A stretch of DNA of 64,000 nucleotides from Gnetum montanum (GCA_015680685.1 MNCI01030560.1:62001-126000); one strand, 5' to 3'; shown: positions 47,800 through 60,757, counted from the stretch's first letter. The notes: a model not told the origin generated them from the sequence alone. Numbers and translations are program-made.

Positions 47800-50666
47800 A
47801 TCGAATATATGGAAAATTCTCAAATAGTGCTTGGAGGTGGAGGTTCATGTGGTGCTAAAGGTCCTTCACCACATTTTAGCACTTGTGATGGTGAAGGTGG
47901 CTAAGGCTAACCTACTACTGCTACTGCTAGTGGAATAAGCTTGAAAGCATTTAGTAACACTTCCATCTTCTTCTCTTTGTCACATGGATCATAGGCAGTC
48001 CATGCAGCTTCATCGATATGGACCAGTGCATGTATATCCCATAGGCATGACATTACAAGGAATAGCTCCTTGCTCTTGACAAACCATGTTGCAAATTATT
48101 TACATTTAATGTTAAACATCTTTACTAGGTTTTGTAACTTATGGTAGTCATTCTTCCTTTTAGTTAGGTTCTTAGTAATAGATCGTTGGTTAGTGAATCT
48201 TCTTCTGAGAACTTTAAGCTCAGCATTGGCTATCTCCAACTATTTCTTGGTCTCCTTATTATGCTTGAATTCTACCTTATATAAGAGGTAGAAACTGGCC
48301 ACCTGCTTTTCCAATTCAATCATTAGTCTCTATGTTGTTAGCATAGCCAACTTTGCATAACAGAGATTGGCAAGCTTCATGTACATCGTCATCTCCTCGA
48401 TTTGCAACTCCTTTAGGCAGATTTTAGCTTTGTTGTACGTGTTTAATTCATCAAAGATGGGTTTCCATACATTGTCTCTTTGCTAGAGTTGCTGGAGGGC
48501 CTCGTTCATCTTTGACTTGGCTAGTTGGATTTCTTTTTCAGTAACCTCATTGAGGAGCCCAACCTAGTCCTTGTAATGATTCTTAACTCATTTAAATTTC
48601 AAGGCTCATTTTCGTAAGTGGCTACCTCGATGGTTTTTTTTTTGATGAAGCACTTAGACTTCCTCCATAGAGAGATTCCTATTTTCTACTACCAACCTTC
48701 TCAAATCAAGGTTTACCTTAGCTAGCTACTCCCACTATTGATGAACAAACTTGACCATCTAGTCATTTTGTTGTTTGATGTTTCGCAGATGATGAAGGTC
48801 TTTGGTCAAGACTAAGTTTTCTTTATGGACTTGTGACAAGTCCTTATCAGTGTTGAAGGTCATGGCCTTTGACAAGGATGCATTAAAGATCATTACCTCC
48901 TTCACATTCTTAGCCTCCCTTAGTATGTGTTAAAGCTATTGGAAAGCTTCATCCCTTGTCATTTTTAGACTAAGAATGACAAGGTCAGAAAGATAGGCCT
49001 GCAACTCCATAACCTTAGCAGCCAACAGTTGATTCTTTATGGTGGATATCTTTATTTGGGCATTGGGAATGAGTAGTTTTCCCTTGGTCTCTAGTAATAG
49101 CAATTGGGTTGTAGTAATTTCATATGAGAGATCAAAGATCTCTAGAAGTAGTTGTCGGGTTCCCACTAGTCATTCTAACACTTCTTCATGTTAGGCAATG
49201 CTAAAAAAATCACTCCTTACTCTTATAGATGTTTGAATATCTACCATTGCAGTAATGTCTAGCATGGATGCTATAGAAGCATTCAAGGCCTTGGCTACCC
49301 TGTCAACCACCACCTCCATCATTGTTTCTTATTCTCAATGTTGCATCACTAGAACAGTCTTCCCCTTAACTACTTCCAAGAAGACCAAGAAAGTTGTGGC
49401 ATTCCCTAAAATTTTATGGAATTCTTGTCCAAGTATGGACACCATAACTTAAGAATTCAGATTTGTTCTTATGGGTGTTTGGTTTCTTTGTGTGGAAAAT
49501 AGTGGAGTAGTTTCTTGGTCTAGACAACTAATGATCCTAGTGATCTCATTGAGATGGCTTAGGTTTGGATGATAAACTAATGGTTCCCCACCACTTATTT
49601 ATCCTTGTTGCTATTGTAGTTTCTACTCATAGAGTTTTTTGAGCCTTTTTGTAGCTGCAAGCACCTCTAATGTGGTTTATCTTGTAGGTGGTAGTAGTGG
49701 TGGCCTCGCCTCTTCCTACAACTTAGCTGCTGCCTTATTCTTCATCATCTCTTACTAGGATGTGGTAGAAGCATGATGAACCACATTATTGGAATAGTGT
49801 GCTATTCCTTCCCTCTTATAGAGTTTTTTAATTAGGCACAAAAAGAAGAGCATCTTCTTTCCCTTCTTGTTCTCCTTGAAGTGTTTTTTTATCTCTAGAT
49901 AGATGAGCTCGAGAGGATTGATAGGGGACCTTCCTCTTAGAGCGATGCACACATGTGTGAAAAAGGTTGTGATCCTACTTAGCCTCATTGTAGGGTTTAG
50001 GTGATAAGCCATGATTTTAAAGTATGCTCACTCCACCTTGGTGATTACATTATACTCCTTACGATCCACCCCATAGCAACATTGGATCCACTCAACTTTT
50101 GGATTTTCTTGGATTGATATCACCACCAATGTTACTTTGGTGTTAGGCAAACTGAGGACCTCCACGATGGCCTCAACTGAGTAGGAGACTGTGATATACT
50201 TGATCTTAATATATGCATATTCTTGTAGGTTGTTCCAAAATAGGTAGGTCTCCCCCATGTACCATACTCCATTAGAGGAGAGAATGGACCACATGGAAGA
50301 CCCTTGTAGTTGAGTGCAGACATCTTCAGTTTCCAACTCCAAGAATGGTCCAAAGTTTAGTTCTTGGAGAATAGAACTTTGAACCTCCTTGGTTTTGATT
50401 CTTTCTAGGCAAGCCTTCATTAGGATGACTTCGAGGTTAGGCCTTGGCCTAGAAGCTTCATCCTTCCTAGACTAGTCAGTCTCTACAATGGGAATCTGTT
50501 GGAAAGATTCTACTTCAAGCTCATCTTGAAGAAGTCTTGTTGCATGTGTTGCTTTTATTGCTTGCTCTTGGGGCTACTATGATTATTTTTGTTTATCCAT
50601 TCCTCCCCATGGTCGCATTTCCCTAGGCTGGGAAGATCCTCTTGCTTGTGCTCTCTTTGGTGCCAT
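47800..50666 (-). pseudogene. ORFx copy 2: plant-transposon-type domain plus long coiled coil
   Basis: One frame of roughly 950 codons from ATG 50666 (MAPKRAQARGSSQPREMRPW), with nonsense codons but no shift that I can find. Order: basic N-terminal tail; domain at 49755-50420 (LQELNFGPFLEL, SSNGVWYMGETYLFW, then AYHLNPTMRLSRITTFFTHV and INPLELIYLEIKKHFKENKK), which resembles the 'putative plant transposon protein' domain (PF20167) of extra ORFs in Tat/Athila elements; then about 500 residues of Leu/Lys/Glu-rich coiled-coil character (49300-48000); and a Pro-rich end near 47850. The role of this protein in the family is not established. Stops sit mostly where Gln would fit (DKQK, TAA, S, TAG TAG, PQEQ). 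It lies next to the 3' LTR with no gag or pol present. Confidence 0.7.
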
Positions 50667-51183
50667 CTATGATCACAAATGTAACCCTAGATTAGATTTC
50701 TATCTTATAGCCCTTAGTTCTTATTTATACCTTTCTTGTTAGATTGGGTTATAGCTAGGCTTGTTTGTGATCTCAGTAGAAAATATTATTTATTTTAATA
50801 TTATCTTAGTTATTAGCTACAAGAGTAAGTTTGTTAAGTTTAACCCACTTAGGATGAGTATTTTAATATTATTTTAATGGGTAAACCTTAGGATGTTAGA
50901 AAAAATTTTGAAAAAAGTTTCTAAAAAGAACCAAAGGTCTATGGTCTTCACAACATAAAGCTTACCTCTGGTAGCTAGAGGATCAAAGAACAAGGTGAAT
51001 CGAGTGAGCAGTGTGAGAGTTGTAGCACTTAGAAGGGCTTTGAGCTCTAAAAAATGCAAAAACTCTAGTGTCATGCCTATTTATAGAATTCTTTTGCTAA
51101 ATTGATGGGCATGTGTTGATGAGGCTATGTCGACATATTTGGCTACGTTGACAGGGATGTGTCAACGTAGCTACTGAATTTAT
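50667..51183 (-). mobile_element. Leader-like DNA and LTR U3 fragment
   Basis: 50667-51040 is AT-rich and non-coding. 51041-51183 resembles an LTR U3: TATA box at 51078-51086 (CTATAAATA, minus), then TGTTGATGAGGC and TGTCAACGTAGC dyads. It is likely the remaining U3 end of the 3' LTR of the outer minus-strand element whose 3' untranslated region follows. Confidence 0.45.
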
Positions 51184-52525
51184 TTTTTCACATAATAAAA
51201 ATGAGAAATTTTGAAAGAGTTTGGAAGAGAAACAAGAGTCCAAAGAAAGCTAGAAAAGCATAAAAGGACAGCAAAACATGGAACATGGTATTAAATTATT
51301 CAGGAGAGGAGTTAGGTTGGATTGGGATGAGTAATTGATGTCAAAGAAAAAAAACTAGACATTCAAAAGGTGAAGTGATAAGACTAATTATAAAAATGAC
51401 TAAGGGATAGGAAGTTTAACTTCAAAAGACTAAGGGGTATGCAAGTGGGTCCTCTACAAAGCAAGCTCATGCCATTAATGCCCTTACATGTTATCATCCC
51501 AAGAAGTCCATAGGCATCAAGGATGATTACTAAGCTTTGGAAGTTAAAAATCGAATCCATACGAGAGATCATTGAAGGGTTATGACATACCAAAATAGAT
51601 ACATCAATTAACCATGATAGGAGGTAGTGAGATGATTGATGATGAGGTTAGAATGAGGAGAAAGAGAGATTAGTAAGCGATTCTCACATCTTGGTCACAT
51701 GAAGTCCTTAAGGATCTTGTGATTAAGATGATCTAATACTAGCCCATCCTTGGTTAAGAACAAGTCTATCCACATGCACTCACTTTGCATTATCATCCTC
51801 GAACCCTTCAACAATCAAGAGTTAATGACAAATCCCAAAGGACAACCATCATTCCAAGAAAAGAAGAAAAGAGAAGAAAGAAAATTAAAAGGGTTTTAGT
51901 TAAAGGGATGCCTTCAAACATGGATAACATGTCTTTTCAACCCCATAACCAATACTTATAGTCCATTATTGTGTCTAAGGGATGTGCTTTGAATTCCCAT
52001 GTTTGTTTTTTTCTCTTGTTTTGTTTTGAATGGGAACCATACCATGCAAAGACATGTTTCTTATTATAGTTGATAGTAGGAGTAGTGAAAGATCAATGGA
52101 GAAAGTCATAAAACTTGAGAGAGAAGTTGCAAATAAAAGATGAAAAATTCCCTTAAAGTCACACCCTTGTCCATTTCCATTTGGTCTGTTCTGAGTCTGT
52201 TAGGTAACAAGATCATTGATTCTTTTTTTTAAGTTGTAATTACAAAATGACCTCATGCTTCCAAGATGAAGAGCCTCAGAGACTTGAGTAGAATGGGTGG
52301 ATCTCATGGACTCACTACTTAATATCATTAGAAAATTAATGATCCACTAATTGAAGAGATAATCCCAAGATGAAATTTTATCTTGAATAATCAATCAAAA
52401 CATTAAATATACTATTGAATGAGCCTCCAGTAGTATTAGTAGTGACAACAAAAATTCAAGATTCATGATGAACAAAACAACATGCAAGAAAATAACACAT
52501 AAGAAAATATAAACAAGGTAAAATA
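51184..52525 (-). mobile_element. 3' untranslated block of outer minus-strand element (left part)
   Basis: Contains the family block AAGTGGGTCCTCTACAAAGC near 51440 and TTAAAGGGATGCCTTCAAAC near 51905. It breaks at the insertion of the nested element (TSD AAATA at 52521-52525) and continues at 61813, where sequence matches 54540-54770. Confidence 0.7.
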
Positions 52526-53313
52526 TGATGAGAGGTGAGGTACCCCTACACCCAACCATATGAATCATAGGTGTTTACATGCAATCTAGTCAAATTCCAT
52601 AGACTTTAATTACCAAGTACGCTAGAGCTAAATGGTGATTTCGTGTTGTCCGTTTATTATCTTCCCAATCTCACTTGTGAAATGCAAGTGTATGGTTAAG
52701 TGTGACTGAGGCATAAGATTTTTGTCATTTTATGTTTTATCAATTTGATCATCTAAAAAAATAATGAAAGTGAGAATAATTAAATGATAAGTGAACTATT
52801 GTCTAATCTAGCCTAACATAAGTAACCATCCTCACTTCTCGGACACATCTTGAACTTCGTGTAAACACTGCTGGGTTGTCAAACGCTAATCGTTTCTGAG
52901 CTACCAAGTGTCACACGTATGTTCAAAAGGGTCATTCTTGCATATTTTAATTAACTGCTTAATTAATCAAAATTAATTTTTGAATGAATAACATTAAATG
53001 TGAACTGCATGAAATCACAATGTATAAATGCATAAAGAAAGAAAGTCTCAAGTGCTACAAGGATGAATCAAAGAGCTCACCTTTATTGCCAACACAATGG
53101 TGTGTTTAGGTACATCAATGCTTGAATAAAGATCCAATTACACTTAGACCTCATGTTGCAGGTACTTGGAAAATATTTTAACTCTCAAATGAACAAACTA
53201 CAAGAATTTTGCTACTTGACTGAAAAACTCCTCTCAAATCGTGTGCCCAAGGGTTGTATTTATAGGCCTAGGAATACCTTACGATATTGCATCTTGGGCC
53301 ACGATATTGTGTA
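52526..53313 (-). repeat. 3' LTR of the 52.5-61.8 kb element, U3 edge deleted
   Basis: Collinear with 60924-61807 from TGATGAGAGGTGAGG through the TATA box (53257-53265), then stops after CACGATATTGTGT. The last part of U3 with most GATATCG modules, and the polypurine tract, are missing, so a deletion covers the U3/internal junction. Confidence 0.85.
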
Positions 53314-54724
53314 ACAGAAGGATTAGGTAAGAGAAGTAGTTCATAAAATTTAGAAAAATCTTAACAAAAGGAATACTAAAAAGAGGGTATAAAGATTCAC
53401 AACAATAAAAAGAAAGAATTCACTAAAAATAGTTGTGAAGATGCACACAATTGGATGGCATTGATGGGGTAAATAAAAAGAATTCGATTGTAAAAATGTC
53501 TAAGGTTAAAGAACTTAATCAAACCAAAAGATATCCAAGTGGGTCCTCCCCAAAGCAGGCATAGGTCTTTTATGCCCTTGCATAACTTCAAACCAAGGAG
53601 TCCATGGGCTCCATGGATGATTAATGGTTATGGAAGGTTAAGTACAAAAACCCAGAAGTAATTGACTAAGAATCCTAACACATCAAACTAGAATATCGAA
53701 TCAAAACATGAAACTGGCAGTGAGGTGATACATGAAAAGCATAGATGAATGAGAGAGAGAATGGAATGGAGTTCCTATTTATGGTCACATGAAGTCCCTT
53801 GTGGAGTTTGTGATTGAATGGCTTGGTAGGATCCATCCTTAGTCGAGACCAAACCCAACCACTTTTAGTGACTTTGCATCAACATTCTAAGACTAATCCA
53901 TCCCTTGAGACATAAGAATGCTCCCACAAAACAACCACCATTCTAAATTTGAAAAGAAGTAGGAAGTGAGAAAAGGCCTTAGTTAGAGGAGACAAGAGAA
54001 GTCCCATAACCAGTGTTTGTAGCCCTTTTATTTGGTCTAAGGGGTGTGCTTTGAATTCCCACATATATATATATAATGGGAACCACACCATGCAAGGACT
54101 TATTCGACTTTCTATTATGGAATGACATGGAACAGTGAGAAGTTCAAAAGAACACCCCCACACATAGGAAAATAGAAAAGCATAAAGAATATCATATCCC
54201 TTTGAAGCCACATCCTGTCTGAACCTTTGAATCCTTCCCAATTCCAGAAACTACACAATTCACAAATTTATTAAAGTTGTATTAATAAAAAAGGGATTAC
54301 ACATTTCTAGAACAAGGAAAATCATAGAGTGTGTGGATGGGTGGATGATGTGGACTCACTACCTGTTACATGAAAAGAAACCATGTCCTAGTTGTCAATA
54401 GCAACATTCAAAGTCAAAAACTAGATATCCACTAGCAAATCACAAATGATACATACCACCATTGAGTAGCACATTACCATTATACCTATCGCCTTATTAG
54501 CAAAGAGAGTAGAAAATTACACTAAACATGAGAAAATATAAAAGAAAGCAAAAGATATTCAAGAAATATTAAATATACTAATGATGGTATAAAACAAAAA
54601 CTTAGAAAAGATCAATAACTTGAAAAACAAAAAGATGTAAAACAAAGAATATGAAAAATAAAGAGTTGTAAAACCAAAAATGTATAAAACAAAAAGTTAA
54701 AAGACTAAGGAGCCACTTAAAGTG
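53314..54724 (-). other. 3' untranslated block of the 52.5-61.8 kb element
   Basis: No coding signal. Contains AAGTGGGTCCTCCCCAAAGC near 53540 and an (AT)n run at 54062-54075. It is homologous to 10463-12302 and 51184-52525. Confidence 0.65.
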
Positions 54725-55930
54725 TTAGTATGGATGGCCATCTCCCCCATGACTAAGTTGAAAGGAGGAGATTCGAAAGATTGAGCGTGGTTGTCCATCT
54801 TGCAAGGTGTTTATTGAGTTGGCTGGCTTGGGCTCATGGAAAGATATTAGTTTTTGGATGTTGACTAATTGCTTCTTGTCTGGGCTGTCAGGTTTATATA
54901 TGATCATGGACCTAGATGGAAAAGTCTCTTCGATAATGTAAGGTCCTTTCCACAACATTTGAAACTTGGTTTGTTGAGGTATGTGTGCTGGATTCCAATA
55001 GAGAACCTTGTCTCCTAGTTGAAACTTGACTTTTCTTATTTTGAGGTTATAGCATTTCTTATTGAATGCCTTATGCACTTCATTGAATGATAGGATCATT
55101 AATCAATTTTCATCTAGCAAGTTAAGGTTCATTAATCTTTCCTTTTATGCTAGACTTAGATCCATGTCAAGGTCACAAGCTGTAGAGAGTGTACGGAGCT
55201 TGGATTGAATGGGTAGTGTTGGTAGTTTTCCGTACACAAGGTCATAGGGAGAATAACCTATGGGAAGCTTCCATGTGGAGTGATAGGCCCAAAGGGCATC
55301 ATTTAGTTTGGTGCTCCAGTCCCTTCGGTACTTGCTAATAGTGCATGTTAGAATTTTCGTAATCTCTCAATTAGTGATTTCAGCTTGACCATTAGCTTGA
55401 GGGTGATAAGGTGTTGTGAGTTTGTGCTTAACCCCCAAGTGTTACATAAGTTTTTGAAAAGTGGCACTTGTGAAATGAGCTCCATTGTCAAACATTAATG
55501 TATGAGGTACATCAAACCTATTTATGATGTTCTATTATACAAACTGAGTAGCAGTAGTGGATGTACAGTTAGTGATGGCTGCTGCTTTTGCCCACTTAGT
55601 GCAATAGTTAACCACGACTATTATATAAGCCTTTCTATTTGACATAGGCACAATGGGATCCATAAAGTGAATGCTCTAAATATCAAATGGCTCGAGAGGT
55701 TGAATCCATTGCTGTGGCCCCTCCATTTGAGTTGTCATTCCACCATCTCTCTGACAACGATCACAATCGCAGATGGACTGGTGTGCATCTCTGAAGATTG
55801 TTGGCTAGTAATATCCTCCGATGAGGATTTTTATGGCCATGCATCTCCCAGTGTAATGGCCTCCACAAGGGCCTTTGTGAGCATCTTAGAGAACACACAG
55901 TTAATTTGTGCTAGGGACACACCAACGTAC
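54725..55930 (-). pseudogene. Integrase region of pol
   Basis: Zinc-binding HHCC region near 55750-55870 (AHKGPCGGHYTG ... CDCDRCQR). In the catalytic core, FMDPIVPMSNRKAYI lies near 55650, where the first catalytic Asp (IDFMGP in relatives) reads His (SIHFMD). FDNGAHFTSA near 55480 and YHPQANGQAEITN near 55390 keep the second Asp and the Glu. The C-terminal GPY/F-type module is open at 54725-55099 (KVLYWNPAHIPQQ, WKGPYIIEETF) and ends RISSFQLSHGGDG. Stops plus the changed Asp make it inactive. Confidence 0.85.
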
Positions 55931-56149
55931 TAGGCCATCAGGACATACTTTGTAAAGGTTTCTATTGATTTCCATGAAAAGCTTAACCTGGTGAAGAAAC
56001 TATTGTTTCTTCTGGGTGTCCAACCCTTGTGGTAGTTCTTGCTTGAGTAGATAAGTAAGAATGGCATCATACCATCTTGGTTCATTAGGAATTTATGCAT
56101 TAATAGCCCCTGAAAAGAGATATTCATTAGGAAATTGATCAAATAAGGG

Positions 56150-57450
56150 GCTCTCTTTCTCCTTGTCGTCCCATCTTAGTTGTGCTAAGTGGTTGGCGAC
56201 CACATTTTTCACACCCTTTCGATCTACCATTGTGAGATCAAACTCTTGCAAAATCACAAGTCACCATATGACATGGGGGCTCACCATTCATTTATTCATT
56301 AAATACTGGGTGGCGCTATGATATGTGTGCATGAACACTTTATAACCAAGCACATAGGACCTGAACTTTTCTAAGACAAACACCACCATCATAAACTCTT
56401 TTTTCGTAGTGGTGTAGTTTAGTTGTGTAGCTACGATACTCTGACTTGCACAATGAATGTAATATGGATGTTTTTGATCATCCATTTGCATAAGCACTAC
56501 CCCTAAAGCATAATTTGATGCATTGGTCATCACATGAAATGACTTGGACTAATTAGGTGCTTGTAGGATTGGGGTCTCAACAAGCTTCTGCTTCAGTTGT
56601 TGAAATGTTGTTTTACATGCAAGGGTCTAGACAAATGGTGCATCTTTCTTTGTTAATTCAACCAATGGCTTGGCAATTTTGGAAAATTTCTCAATGGAGC
56701 ACTGATAGTAACCAGTATGACCAAGGAATGGCCACACTTCTTTAACTATTTCTGGTTGACAAGTTATTCCTTGGATGAACCTTATATTTTCAAGGTCCAC
56801 CTCAATTCTTGCTTTTGAGATACGATGCCCCAATACTATGCCTTCTTGGACCATAAAATGGCTCATTTGCCAATTGAGCCAAAGGTTTGTTTCAACACAT
56901 CTCCTCAACACTTGCTCAAGATGGTCCAGGGATTGCTCGAATGTAGCTCCGTAGGTAGAAAAGTCATCCATGAAGATTTCTATCCTACTACCAATTTATT
57001 GTTGGGAAATGCTAAGGACTAATCATTGAAATGTAGTTTGGGCATTACATAGATCAAATGGAATTTGATGGTAAGTGAAAGTCCCCCAAGGACTTGTGAA
57101 AGTCGTCTTTGCCTAGTCCTTTGGTGTGATTTGGATTTGGTTATAACCACTATAACCATCCAAAACGTTGTAATAGCTATGCTCAAAAATGGTGTCCAGA
57201 ACTTGGTCAACAAAGGGAAATGAAAATGATCTTTGAAAGTTGCCGTATTGAGTAGCCAGAAGTTGATGCACACCCGTCATTTGCCTCCTTTCTTGGGGAC
57301 AATCACGAGTGGGCTAACCGACTTACTATCTGCAATAGTGTAGATGAATCCCACCTTGAGGAGTTGCTCAATCTCCTCTTTAATAATCTGCTTTAATTTG
57401 GGATTCAACCTTCACTGAGACTGTCATTTCGGCTTAACAACAGGGTTAGT
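56150..57450 (-). pseudogene. Reverse transcriptase and RNase H regions of pol
   Basis: Reverse transcriptase fragments in order: CINFWLLNTATFKDHFHFPL (57210-57270), IKFHLIYVMPKLHF near 57050, then MDDFSTYGATFEQSLDHLEQ at 56910-56971 with the catalytic MDD preserved, followed by the thumb part GHTGYYQCSIEKFSKIAKPL. RNase H follows (56288-56533): TNASNYALGVVLMQ, CASQSIVATQLNYTTTKKEF. Frames shift between the pieces. Confidence 0.88.
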
Positions 57451-57799
57451 GTATATCCAGTGCTAGCATATTCTTGGATATATTCCTGTGAGCTTAGAAT
57501 ATAACTAGGCAAAGGCTACTAGCCATTTTTCCACAAAATTTATCAACATCTTCTTTAATCTTGTAGCAAGTTTGGCATTAATAATGACTGACTTTTCATT
57601 TTTTAAGAACACATACTCCATTCTTATCGGTAGTGTCTTTAATTCAAGGGATTCTTATTTGAAATTATTAGGAATCTCCAACTCTCCCTAATTGATATCA
57701 TCATTTACTCCCTCAGAGAGCTAGTGATGAACTTGCTTGAGTTCATTCATACTTGCAACATAATCACACATTAGTCCCTTAGTAGGTTCCATGCATAAT

Positions 57800-58405
57800 G
57801 TACTGCTGTTAGAATCAACTGTCAGCCATTGGGTGCCTTCTAATTTTGTGGCTACTACATACTACTTCCGGTGCACACTACTTGCATGCAAAGATAGATG
57901 TTCACTTCATTAACCATAGCTTCTACACACAATGGCACCCTAAATTATTGTACGCAATACATGGAACCCTCTTCTTCTCGATCTTCTCAAATTCATTTTC
58001 TTTAGATATCTCTAAGGAAAGATCTCTAATGCCCATTTTGGCATCAACAGTGCTTAACCACGCCCTTCCCATAATAATTGGGAAGCCCCCCTTGTAGTTC
58101 TAAATCTTGATTACTAGGAAGTTGTCAGGATATGACCACCCATAAATGATGGTCTCAATGTCTTCTACCAGTTCTAATGGAACAGTGATGGAATGGTCTG
58201 CCAACTCTAGTCTAATGTTGCTCTTCTTCAAGGGAGGAAGGTTCCATGTAGTGTACATCTCATGCAAGATCAAATTAACACTAGAACTAGAGTCAAGAAG
58301 AGCTTTACAAGGCTCATTCCTAGTAATTTGCAAATATACTAAGGGACTCTTGNAAGAAAAGACCCTTCTTCTAACCTCATAGTCCACCAAAGCCCTTAGG
58401 CACAC
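57800..58405 (-). pseudogene. Aspartic protease region
   Basis: Cuts the polyprotein. SPLVYLQITRNEPCKALLD and SSSSVNLI show the active-site region, but the DSG of the sister copy at 12.9 kb reads DSS here, a likely inactivating change. DNFLVIKI and the downstream PIIMGRAWL-type segment follow at 58020-58100. The upstream end is affected by the inverted assembly segment. Confidence 0.8.
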
Positions 58406-58694
58406 TAGTGGTTGGTGGCCCTACTCCCCCACCTTCCTTTGCATCACCTTTATCCAAGTTACCTTCAAAACAAAATCCCTCTTGAATCCATACCATGATG
58501 TTGACCCATGATGTATCTAATTAGATTCGAGCTAGTAACCTGCCCAGGAAGTTAGCCGATCCCAAGAGTCCCTTAGTATATTTGCAAATTACTAGGAATG
58601 AGCCTTGTAAAGCTCTTCTTGACTCTAGTTCTAGTGTTAATTTGATCTTGCATGAGATGTACACTACATGGAACCTTCCTCCCTTGAAGAAGAG
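58354..58694. other. Inverted assembly segment between two single Ns
   Basis: Bounded by N at 58353 and N at 58695. Its right end (about 58563-58694) is an exact reverse complement of 58221-58352. Reversed, the whole segment continues the protease-gag linker as at 13071-13290. This is best read as an overlapping contig placed in the wrong orientation. Confidence 0.85.
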
Positions 58695-58695
58695 N

Positions 58696-60757
58696 CGATT
58701 AGGGTACTGCTGTCTTGGAGGTGCCAACGCCCATGATTATGATTGCTACCATTGCTAGTATAATTCATAAGGTTGCGGTGGAGTTCCACTTGGATAATAC
58801 TGCTATGGTTGGTAGAACTGTTGAGATTTGCCTTATGGATAAGGTAATATTTTGGGCATTTACCTTTGTGCAAGTTATGGATGTAAGGCATACATCCTAG
58901 ATTCTTGCAAGTGTGACATAATTAGATAGCATCCCTTGGGATGTTCATACTGGCAGATGTCACACCTGCCATCATCATGTGATTCACTATCTGCAACCAT
59001 TCCTATCGTAGCCATCTTATCCTTACCCTTGGATATGGCACATTTAGCTTCCTTACGTCTTTGTGACTCATGCTCATCACTTTGTTCCTTGGATTCTTCA
59101 ACAATTTTTAAAATAGCTTGAAACCTATTATCCATGGAGTCCAATAATTGGTTAACCTTAGTCGTAATTTTAGATTGAAATTTTTGGAGTGGCAAGGTTT
59201 TTTAATTAGCCACCTCATCTCCTGTTGACTCATCCTCACTATTGCAAAATAAAACCTCCCTTTTGTGAATGGAAGGATCCCTGTTGTATTCCTCTGCACT
59301 TTCTCACTTTCTCAATTCTCCCTCTTCCCTGGGTACCTGCTCAATTAACTTTTGGATCCGACAGGCGCTTAACTCTTTCAATCTCCCTTGAGCATAGACA
59401 CTAAGGATTTTCCTTGTTTCAGATTGCAGCATGTCTATAATATGGTAGAGTTGATCATGTTGAGAATATCCATCACTAGGACACTTATGCAACAAAGAGT
59501 AGTATCGGCCAATAGTAGCATCCAAGGACTCATGGTTTCCTTGTTTCCACCCTTGGATCTAATTCCTCAGGTTGGACACTCAGGAGTACGTTTGATATTT
59601 TTCATTAAAAAATTCTAACATTGTACTCCACTACATGATTAATTCCAGTTCCAAGGACCAATACCAGTTTTCTACTTCCTTAATGAGTGTTCTTGGAAAT
59701 AATTTTAACTTCAGCCAATCGTTCTTAATATTCTACAAGGCACATGCATCCTGGAAGGCCTAGAGATGATTTTGTGGATCAGCGGTATAGCCTCCCTCAA
59801 ATCAAGAGATGTTGTTCATGTCTAGCCTCTTTATTCTACTATCCTTTACATGCCTTATTAGAATCCTCATGGCCTTTGCAATGTTTGACATGCTCCAAGT
59901 GACAAGTAGAGGTTCATCAAGGCCATAGTGATGGTGCCTACGATGTGCTCTACAAACCCTTCTTTCATGGTAGTGGGTCTCTCTAGATCGTCCATGCCTC
60001 CAATCGCGACTATCCCGATGGTCCCTTTTGTTGTTTCAGTTCCATCGATCATCTCCATCATAGTCATGCCCTATGCAGCCACGATCTTATCCAAATGAAG
60101 AAGAAGAAGACGATGAAGGAAAAGAGGAAGGAGGGCTTGCATCGTGCCGGTGCCTACTAGCTTCTCTTCGATGATTGCATCCATGATTGCGATTGTGACT
60201 TCCACTTGCCCCTTTGTCATGACTTGCTCCTCCACATCCATTTTTATTATTGGATCCGTTCTAACCAAAACTAGGATTATAAATTTTGGATTGCATGTTC
60301 TAGTTGAGGGTCCCTTGACCAAAGTCAAAGAGAGGAGTGTCACCAAAGGAAAAGTTCCTAGAGAAGTGTTCGCCTCCATCCAATGGGCGAGCAGAGGTGG
60401 AAAAGTGTTTGATCCCTTGCCCTTCGAAAGCTCATGTTATTGCTCTAATTGATGATCCCTTAACCTTTGTGATTTAGTGGGATGGTAATCCCTTAAATCG
60501 AGATCTCGCATCTCATACTTCCGATGAATATGTTAAAGTCCATGTCGTGCAAGCATTAGCTGGAGCATAGTTGGAACAGATCAATCTAGTGGCAACAAAA
60601 TATTGCCTTCTATGTTGCACCACCATAGCATTTTATCTTGATGTAAGATGAAGGTGAAGCCTAGTACATACTCATCGGGATGAGCATATACCACCCAGTA
60701 TTATTGAGACACTTGGTTTGTCCTGGGTAAAGATAGGCTCTTCTGAGAAGAAGACAT
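58696..60757 (-). pseudogene. gag of the 52.5-61.8 kb element
   Basis: ATG 60757 (MSSSQKSLSLPRTNQ). The gag core lies at 59580-59850 (LDMNNIS, FEGGYTADPQNHL, LIKEVENWYWSLE), then DATIGRYYSLLHKCPSDGYS (59460-59525), VYAQGRLKEL, and the knuckle CDICQYEHPKGC near 58950. Frames change at least twice (60.07-60.38 kb and near 59.5 kb) and many stops are present. Confidence 0.85.

Noticed and set aside
58146-58382. Plus-strand protein frame identical to a minus-strand frame at 58521-58727
   Set aside because: Product of the inverted contig; the true coding strand is minus (protease).
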